Shown piece by piece: positions 6,195-10,289 of a stretch of DNA of 10,289 bases. A program made the translations under genes and the position numbers. The notes under the pieces were generated by a model. That model was not told where the DNA came from. It did no database searches and was given only the letters and a program-made list of their open reading frames with translations. Each line of letters starts with the position of its first letter. Positions within the stretch are counted from its first letter, which is position 1. The DNA is from JBHFEI01 sp041928815. Lineage in GTDB: Bacteria; Pseudomonadota; Alphaproteobacteria; Rhizobiales; Rhizobiaceae. The DNA is taken from contig NZ_JBHFEI010000033.1 of the NCBI RefSeq assembly GCF_041928815.1, positions 1 to 10,289 of the forward strand. The letters are read 5' to 3'.

Positions 6195-6586
6195 CTACGG
6201 CGCGACCTTCGCCGTCGCGCCATACAGGATGAGCTGCCTGATGTGCGCGCGGACCTCGGGTTCGGTTCCGTAAAACCGGTCCTGCCCTTGTGGATATGTG
6301 ATAATCCAGGGTTCATCGGCTCCCATCATGATCGCTTCGAAGATGTCGCCATTACCCGCGGTGACGGATATAACACGAGTTGGTCCTGCCGAATGTTGCT
6401 CCCGCACCAGTGAAAATGACACCAACCAGCTCGGGCCATGGGAATTTCGCAGCGCCTGCATGACGCCTGTTGTGCGCGCATTCATCCAGTCATCGCGCAG
6501 ACTGGCTTTCCAGTATCTCCCATGCTCCGTGGCATAGGCTCTAATGGCATCTCCTCGGCTCGGGTGAGCGGGCGCAGTGTGGTCAT
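6195..6586 (-). pseudogene. Small hypothetical plasmid gene, frameshifted near its start
   Basis: The main frame reads, from about 6550 to 6195, AIRAYATEHGRYWKASLRDDW, a GPSWLVSF segment, then a C-terminal half with GDIFEAIMMGADEPW and VRAHIRQLILYGATAKVAP. That composition is clearly protein-like, but the frame has no start codon near its beginning. A good ATG at 6586, with AGGA six bases upstream, opens a different frame, MTTLRPLTRAEE. That frame leads naturally into the main one if about one base is restored near 6551-6560. So the gene of about 130 aa appears broken by a one-base deletion; sequencing error is the alternative. I recognise the pattern as that of small plasmid-borne hypothetical proteins (an N-terminal Trp/Lys-rich helical motif plus a second domain) but cannot name a function. 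It follows the 89-aa gene after 263 bases. Confidence 0.6.
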
Positions 6587-6808
6587 GGAGTTTCCTTTCG
6601 GCGGGAGGGACGAGGTGGTGGGTCCGGCGCGGCCGGGTCTCGATCGCGCCGCAGAGCCGCGAAGCGGGCAAGGCGGGATCTGAAGAGATGAAGAGCATCG
6701 GAGAAATGAGCATAGCGACGGCCGCAGGCCGGGATTTCGGGAATTCGTGACGCGCCGGCGCGGGAGAAAGGGCAGCCGTAGGAGCCTCAGCGCAGCGGCT
6801 CGAAGAGG

Positions 6809-6822
6809 AGTCGGGACCGACT
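6809..6822. repeat. Short dyad AGTCGG/CCGACT after the 89-aa gene
   Basis: Inverted repeat AGTCGG-GA-CCGACT, about 28 bases downstream of the 89-aa gene's stop on the minus strand. It is small and lacks a T-tract, so only a weak termination or stability role can be suggested. Confidence 0.25.
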
Positions 6823-6849
6823 GCCCCCCTGTGCCGGCGCTCCCTATCC

Positions 6850-7119
6850 TCAGACACACCACATCCCCTCGCATTCGTTCTGCCAGAGGTCGAGCTGACC
6901 GCGATCAGAGGCCTTCGATATATCGGCCTCGTCCAGCGGCACGTACGAGCGATGCAAGAGGACCTCGCCACGGATACCGCGAATGCCGTTGCGTAGCGCC
7001 TGCTCGACCGCGACGGCGTCGGCCCATGCCGCAATATCGTGATCGCGCATGACCGCGCGAAGGAGAATGGCGGCGGATCCTTCCTCTGACGGATCGAGAC
7101 CATGCGGAGAGAAGAACAT
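6850..7119 (-). CDS. Hypothetical 89-aa protein coupled to the DUF6884-like gene
   Basis: A small soluble protein beginning MFFSPHGLDPSEEGSAAILL and ending DLWQNECEGMWCV, with no membrane segment or signal peptide. I recognise no family. The central LRAVMRDHDIAAWADAVAVE and LRNGIRGIRGEVLLHR segments look helical. Its ATG overlaps the preceding gene's stop by one base (TGATG), a strong sign of translational coupling. The two proteins are probably made in fixed proportion and may act together. Two cysteines in the tail (one the penultimate residue) are noteworthy but may mean nothing. That it is a real gene is likely; its role is unknown. Confidence 0.65.
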   Translation of the reverse strand: MFFSPHGLDPSEEGSAAILLRAVMRDHDIAAWADAVAVEQALRNGIRGIRGEVLLHRSYVPLDEADISKASDRGQLDLWQNECEGMWCV

Positions 7120-7670
7120 CAGCGTCCTTCCACGAATTCACGGTCCAGCCAGCGGAGAAGATCGCGACGCATGATACCGATGGAACCGTTGATCTCGGCA
7201 ATCCGAGCGTCGCCGACGATATGACCGCCTTCACGGAACAGGTCGACGAGATGATGCATGACATCGAGATAGAGATGGCCGCCGACAAGGGCGACATCCG
7301 AGAAGGGAACACGTCCATAGCCCGTCAAAGTCGCGATGTGCATTCCGGGATGCTCGCCGGAGGCCATCGCACGGCGCTTGGTCTTCTGCTTCGGCCACCG
7401 CGTTCCGAGATCGCCCGCCTTCATCTCGCCCGCGATCGCCGGGGTCATGCGCGCGTCGTAAAGTTCAATCGGCGTGGCTGCGGCTCGGAACCCCAGGCAC
7501 GCGGACAGGAAGGCGACCTTCGCCTTGTCTCCATGTGGGTCGACCGACCGCAGGGTCTTCCAATGGGGGCCGTCATAGCGTTCGATGGCCGGCATATAGG
7601 CCGGGCCGTCGCGCTTTGTCGCCGAGCAGGCAAGGATCAGGAGGCGATTTGCGGGATAGGGAGCCATCAT
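7119..7670 (-). CDS. DUF6884-like protein
   Basis: The 183-aa product starts MMAPYPANRLLILACSATKRDGPAYMPAIERYDG. A hydrophobic strand ending in ACSATK, followed later by FLSACLGFRAAATPIELYDARM (about residues 53-74), is the pattern of DUF6884 and the related YaaA/UPF0246 fold. In these, a Cys-x-x-Lys strand and a Ser-Ala-x-x-Gly segment before a Tyr-Asp are conserved. No reaction is established for this branch. YaaA relatives are linked to nucleic acid binding and peroxide stress. The two ATGs at 7670 and 7667 are adjacent. The first overlaps the stop of the ArdC remnant (ATGA), and the gene's own stop overlaps the next start (TGATG), so it is the middle gene of a coupled set. The frame is intact. 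The family call rests on motif recognition. Confidence 0.65.
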   Translation of the reverse strand: MMAPYPANRLLILACSATKRDGPAYMPAIERYDGPHWKTLRSVDPHGDKAKVAFLSACLGFRAAATPIELYDARMTPAIAGEMKAGDLGTRWPKQKTKRRAMASGEHPGMHIATLTGYGRVPFSDVALVGGHLYLDVMHHLVDLFREGGHIVGDARIAEINGSIGIMRRDLLRWLDREFVEGR

Positions 7671-8093
7671 GCTGCATCCCGCTCTTCACCCGCGTCCGGC
7701 TGCAGGCCGTGAAGGTAGGCGACGGCGCGCTGCGCGTGCGCGGCGGCGGCGAAGATCCCCGCTTGTCATCCGAGAGCACCTGCAACCACGACTGAAGGTA
7801 GGATGCATGATCCGACCGCGGTTCCAGCTCCGGCGCAATGCCGAGATCGGCGCAGAGGAAGCAGCTGCCGAGTTCGGCGATCAGTTCTTCGCGGGCGCGT
7901 TCGCCGCGATCCTTGCTGTAGCGACTGAGATCGCGTCCAACGCGATGCGCCGGCGCCGTCCAGTGCGTGGCCTCGTGGTGAGGGTTGACACGTACGAGGC
8001 CGCATCCCTGAAGCTCTCGACGAATGGCATCTGTATGTGGTCGGTCGCAGGGCTGAAGAAGGCCCGGTCGCCGCCATGACGGATATCGCGACC
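7667..8093 (-). pseudogene. C-terminal remnant of ArdC-like zincin metallopeptidase, two frameshifts
   Basis: Three minus-strand frames join into the C-terminal zincin domain of ArdC-type antirestriction proteins. Segment 1 (8093-7980) reads GRDIRHGGDRAFFSPATDHI through SFRDAASYVSTL. Segment 2 (7980-about 7760) carries the zinc motif HEATHW (an HExxH), REELIAELGSCFLCADLGI and SWLQVLSDDKR. Segment 3 (about 7759-7667) reads IFAAAAHAQRAVAYLHGLQP and ends in TGA overlapping the next ATG. Each join needs one base restored: one at 7980, the other in the CCCC run at 7757-7760. The N-terminal single-stranded-DNA-binding domain is absent, and upstream of segment 1 its frame meets a stop, so the gene is truncated as well as frameshifted. 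ArdC protects incoming plasmid DNA from restriction; this copy should be inactive unless the frameshifts are sequencing errors. Confidence 0.75.
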
Positions 8094-8146
8094 CCGTTAC
8101 GGCGGTCCGCAAGCCGGAACGATAGGGGGACGGCGCACGCAAAGCG

Positions 8147-8164
8147 CCGGAACGAAGTGGAGGA
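8147..8164. repeat. 18-bp direct repeat, copy 2
   Basis: Identical to 5366-5383. On the minus strand it lies just upstream of the ArdC remnant, again followed by a GC-rich dyad-like stretch and a C-rich run (CGTCCCCCTAT). CCTGCCGG(G/A)ACC also occurs upstream of both copies, at different distances. A common leader in front of the ArdC and DUF736 genes is one reading; a recombination seam is another. Confidence 0.6.
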
Positions 8165-8275
8165 GGGCGAAGCCCTTGCGCTGAATCCCGGTTCCGGCAG
8201 GACCTGAGCCGGACGGGTCGCTTGGCGCTCGTCGTTCGACATTTCCGCTTCCGATCTGGCGAAGGAACATCAGGC

Positions 8276-8301
8276 ATGCTATATGCATCTGACCATCTGA
8301 C
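8276..8301. promoter_or_regulatory. Repeats upstream of the antitoxin gene, putative operator
   Basis: An inverted repeat ATGC-TATAT-GCAT (8276-8288) overlaps the first unit of a perfect tandem repeat CATCTGAC x2 (8286-8301), which abuts the antitoxin's ribosome-binding site. Phd/YefM antitoxins repress their own operon by binding repeats in the promoter. TATATG (8280-8285) could serve as the -10 box, though its -35 is weak. Operator function is inferred. Confidence 0.5.
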
Positions 8302-8313
8302 TAGGTGAGACGA

Positions 8314-8616
8314 ATGGGTAAGCAGACACAATTTTCAGGGACGAACAGGCCGGTACACCCGACGATGAATGGACGGTGGAAGCTCGAGGACGCGAAAGCG
8401 CGCTTCAGCGAAGTTGTCCGGCATGCCAGGGAGGACGGTCCCCAGCGCGTGACCGTTCGAGGTCACGATGCGGTTGTTATCATGAGCGTCGAGGAGTTCG
8501 AGCGTCTGACACCGACTGCGCCTCGAGTGCCGTTCGTCCAGTTCATGGAGGCGTTGCACCTCGACGGCCTGGATCTCGAACGTGATGCCGACCGCGGCCG
8601 GGATGTCGAACTGTGA
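8314..8616 (+). CDS. Phd/YefM family antitoxin
   Basis: The 100-aa product contains the Phd/YefM N-terminal core WKLEDAKARFSEVVRHA (about residues 21-37). RVTVRGHDAVVIMSVEEFERL follows at about 45-65. These form the DNA-binding and dimerisation fold; the tail (about 66-100) should wrap the toxin. It neutralises the PIN toxin encoded next and autoregulates the operon. I choose the ATG at 8314, preceded by AGGTGAG. A GTG at 8305 or the internal ATG at 8365 (MNGRWKL) are alternatives, but the latter lacks a ribosome-binding site. The stop overlaps the toxin's GTG start by 4 nt (GTGA). The gene is transcribed divergently from the ArdC-DUF6884 cluster. Confidence 0.85.
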   Translation: MGKQTQFSGTNRPVHPTMNGRWKLEDAKARFSEVVRHAREDGPQRVTVRGHDAVVIMSVEEFERLTPTAPRVPFVQFMEALHLDGLDLERDADRGRDVEL

Positions 8617-9086
8617 GGGGATGGCTGCTCGATACCAATGTGGTGGCCGCGCTGATCAACCCGCAGGGCGCACCCTCGGTCAAAACATGGGCGGCAAGCC
8701 AGGAGGAAGAGACGTTTCATCTCAGCATCCTGACGCTCGCGGAATACGACAAGGGAATACATAACCTGCCGAACGACCATCCGGATCGCTCGCGCTATAT
8801 CGCATCGCGGGACGCTCTCGCGGACCGGTTTGGTGATCGTGTGCTTTCCCTTCGCGACGAAGCCGTGCGGCTCTGGGGACGCATATCCGGAGAGGTCAAA
8901 AAGGACACCGGACATCCGCCGCCCGTGATCGATACGCTCTTGGCGGCGACCGCAATCGAGTACGAGCTCTATCTCGTCACGCGCAACGTGAAAGACACCC
9001 GCCACTCGGGCGCGGCCATTTTCGATCCATGGACCGATGACCCGGCCAAGTTTCCGCTGAGTCCAAGGGCCAATAGGACGCGATAG
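8613..9086 (+). CDS. PIN-domain toxin (VapC/FitB-like ribonuclease)
   Basis: A 157-aa PIN-domain protein, predicted to be the RNA-cleaving toxin of the pair. The acidic metal-binding residues are in their usual places: D7 in LLDTN, E44 in LTLAEYDKG, and D107 in PPVIDTLLAATA. The final VTRNVKD (122-128) supplies N125/D128. The arrangement resembles FitB-type VapC proteins, though here the partner is a Phd/YefM antitoxin rather than a ribbon-helix-helix one; that combination is common. The start is the GTG at 8613, overlapping the antitoxin stop, which implies translational coupling. Length is slightly above the usual 130-145 aa because of a basic tail. All active-site residues are kept, so the toxin should be functional. 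Target RNA cannot be told from sequence. Confidence 0.88.
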   Translation: MRGWLLDTNVVAALINPQGAPSVKTWAASQEEETFHLSILTLAEYDKGIHNLPNDHPDRSRYIASRDALADRFGDRVLSLRDEAVRLWGRISGEVKKDTGHPPPVIDTLLAATAIEYELYLVTRNVKDTRHSGAAIFDPWTDDPAKFPLSPRANRTR

Positions 9087-9096
9087 CAAAGGAAAT

Positions 9097-9116
9097 GGCG
9101 GGGCCGAAGCCCCGCC
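9097..9116. terminator. Bidirectional GC hairpin between toxin and facing gene
   Basis: A perfect 8-bp stem GGCGGGGC/GCCCCGCC with a CGAA tetraloop sits in the 37-base gap between the toxin stop (plus strand) and the stop of the 9124-9567 gene (minus strand). Its placement between converging genes supports a shared terminator, although neither side has a long T-tract. Confidence 0.6.
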
Positions 9117-9123
9117 TGACCGC

Positions 9124-9567
9124 TCAACCGAGCGCGTCCATCTGCGCTTCGGCCGCCTTGCGATCGAGCGCCTGGCCGGGATTGTCGACTAAGCGATCGA
9201 AGGGCTTCCAGGATTCCCCGACGGCGTGTTCATAAGCCGCGACCGCGCCCTCGGCGGCCATGCGGAGCGAGAATGCCTGGATACCCATGTCGGCGGCGAA
9301 TTCCCATTTGCGCTGCGCGGAACTGTCATAACCGACAATGCCGTCCCGGTCGTCGTTGCGGGCGTCCCTGGCGGCCTTGGCCGTAGCGTCGCGAGCTTCC
9401 GTCACGGCGCGCGAGTAGAACTGGCCAGCGCCATGGGCGGAACCGACGAAGGCTCCGACGATGCGTTGCAGGTGGATCTGCATCGCACGCTCGCCGAGGC
9501 CTTCGGACAGAGCGTCGACGGTTTCGAGGATGAGGCGCTCGTGCGTATCGCGTTCAACCATCGCCAT
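9124..9567 (-). CDS. Hypothetical 147-aa plasmid protein, possibly 5'-altered
   Basis: A soluble, mainly helical protein rich in Ala, Asp and Arg. Recognisable stretches include LSEGLGERAMQIHLQRIVGAF, GSAHGAGQFYSRAVTEARDA, and a C-terminal half with FAADMGIQAFSLRMAAEGAV and GESWKPFDRLVDNPGQ. I know no named family; it resembles uncharacterised proteins carried on alphaproteobacterial plasmids. The C-terminus looks natural and faces the PIN toxin across a hairpin. The start is doubtful. The ATG at 9567 has no ribosome-binding site, and the ABC-transporter fragment begins within about ten bases of it on the other strand. The gene's own promoter region, and perhaps some N-terminal codons, were therefore probably replaced by a rearrangement. 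Expression is uncertain. Confidence 0.6.
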   Translation of the reverse strand: MAMVERDTHERLILETVDALSEGLGERAMQIHLQRIVGAFVGSAHGAGQFYSRAVTEARDATAKAARDARNDDRDGIVGYDSSAQRKWEFAADMGIQAFSLRMAAEGAVAAYEHAVGESWKPFDRLVDNPGQALDRKAAEAQMDALG

Positions 9568-9575
9568 CGACGACG

Positions 9576-10133
9576 GTTGAGCGCCAGTACCCGTTTATGC
9601 TGTCTGGCGGCATGGCTCAACGTGTTGTGGTCGCCGGTGCATTGACCACGCCGGCCCCGGTCGTCATCGCCGACGAGCCAACCAAAGGCCTCGACGATGA
9701 TCGGGTCGAAGAAACGGTCTCACGCGTCCGCCAACTTCTCGAGCATGGCCGAGCAGTCTTGGCGATCACACATGACATCCGTATCGCGCTTAACCTTGGT
9801 GGTCATATCGGTATAATGCGCGGCGGCTGGATGCTGGAACAGGGACCTGTGGAAGAGGTGTTGGACGCTCCTCGTCACGCCTACACCCGCGCATGGCTTG
9901 AGGCAGATCCCGATCGGTGGCCGCGGCGCGCAGTTGGTCGTATCGCCGCGGCGGTGCTCCACGCCAAGGAGCTTGCCTACGCGGTCGGTCATCGCAGACT
10001 TTTCGAAGACTTAAGCCTGACCCTCCACCGGGGGAGCATCACCGCCATTACAGGTCCCAGCGGCTGCGGTAAAACGATGTTGGGCAATGTGCTCCTCGGC
10101 CTTGCGCGTCCGCTTGTGGGAACCGTGCGCTAG
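9576..10133 (+). pseudogene. Fragment of fused peptide/nickel-type ABC transporter ATPase
   Basis: The frame starts in mid-domain: the signature motif LSGGMAQR at about residues 2-9 of the reading from 9597, Walker B VVIADEPTKGLD, then the H-loop AITHD and the EEVLDAPRHAYTRAW tail typical of Opp/Dpp/Nik-type importer ATPases. After a linker a second ATPase domain begins (AVGHRRLFEDLSLTLHRGSI) with Walker A GPSGCGKT, then stops at GTVR. The first domain therefore lacks its Walker A half, and the second lacks everything after Walker A. The left edge abuts the start of the facing gene near 9567-9579. The right edge meets the IS5-family element, whose boundary supplies the TAG stop. This is a dead fragment of a two-domain fused ATPase, moved here or left behind by rearrangement. 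Substrate cannot be judged. Confidence 0.8.
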
Positions 10134-10289
10134 GACACGGACTCATAAGCTGATGCGATCCACATCCTCGTGGCGGCGATCTTGAGTGCTGCGAGGTAGT
10201 TGTCTGCCCGGCGGTCATATCGCGTTGCCAAGCCGCGCATCTGTTTGATGCGATTGAAGAACCGCTCCACGAGATTGCGCTGGCGGTAG
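10130..10289 (-). mobile_element. IS5-family transposase, C-terminal part (window edge)
   Basis: On the minus strand the last 52 codons of a DDE transposase are visible; the rest lies beyond the window. The IS4/IS5 signature Y-(2)-R-(3)-E-(6)-K is intact: Y, R, the catalytic E and K occur in YRQRNLVERFFNRIK. RGLATRYDRRADNYLAALK follows, with the ending IASAYESVS before TAG. These are typical of the IS427-like branch of IS5. The stop codon at 10130-10132 lies in CTAG, a sequence type these elements favour as target. The element end probably coincides with TAGGACACGGACTC (from 10131), so the transposase stop seems to run into the inverted repeat or target site. It interrupts the ABC ATPase gene. 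Confidence 0.85.

Noticed and set aside
5949..6413. 154-aa plus-strand frame, and the minus-strand frame 5921-6316
   Set aside because: Both are Arg/Pro/Ser-rich chance frames in GC-rich DNA; the 6195-6316 part is antisense to, or out of frame with, a better minus-strand gene.
6908..6930. Dyad GAGGCC/GGCCTC around CGATATATCG
   Set aside because: It lies inside the 89-aa coding region and probably reflects codon content; no regulatory context.
7669..8079. 136-aa plus-strand frame
   Set aside because: It lies opposite the ArdC-like domain, whose HEATHW and AELG motifs on the minus strand are far better evidence.
1..10289. CRISPR array, tRNA or rRNA gene
   Set aside because: No regularly spaced repeat array and no tRNA or rRNA sequence pattern was seen on either strand by eye.

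Overview
The window looks like part of an alphaproteobacterial plasmid or secondary replicon. The main evidence is a complete repABC replication and partition operon on the minus strand (repA 4233-2995, repB 2919-1942, repC 1785-475), a layout essentially restricted to Alphaproteobacteria. The neighbours fit: a DUF736 protein, an ArdC-like zincin fragment, and small GC-rich hypothetical genes of the kind carried by plasmids of Rhizobiales and Sphingomonadales. The sequence alone does not give the genus.

Layout from left to right. (1) 1-~471: a decayed plus-strand phage/plasmid primase-helicase, cut off at the left edge, frameshifted and internally deleted just after its Walker A motif. (2) 475-4233: repABC, with a counter-transcribed RNA in the repB-repC gap, an AT-rich repeat-bearing stretch inside repC (candidate oriV), and a control region upstream of repA holding phased GGTTAA repeats and a near-match to the repABC parS consensus. 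(3) 4478-5273: a 55-aa acidic helical protein and a DUF736 protein, both minus strand, separated by two strong hairpins. (4) 5274-6194: about 920 bases with no gene I can defend, but with a 20-bp interrupted palindrome and an 18-bp motif repeated near 8150. (5) 6195-8093: a minus-strand cluster reading, in transcription order, broken ArdC-like zincin, DUF6884-like protein, 89-aa protein, then a frameshifted small gene. The first three are joined by ATGA and TGATG stop/start overlaps. (6) 8314-9086: a plus-strand Phd/YefM antitoxin and PIN-domain toxin pair overlapping by 4 nt. (7) 9124-9567: a minus-strand hypothetical gene facing the toxin across a bidirectional hairpin. (8) ~9576-10289: a double-ended fragment of a fused peptide/nickel-type ABC transporter ATPase, whose right end stops where an IS5-family transposase (minus strand, cut by the window) begins.

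How it fits together: repA and repB segregate the replicon and repress the operon, repC initiates replication, and the ctRNA limits RepC synthesis and sets incompatibility. The toxin-antitoxin pair adds post-segregational stabilisation. The ArdC/DUF6884/DUF736 genes are typical plasmid establishment cargo, but several are frameshifted. With a primase remnant on one side and an IS-truncated ABC gene on the other, the window is a mosaic of working maintenance genes and eroding cargo. Some of the single-base frameshifts could instead be sequencing errors.
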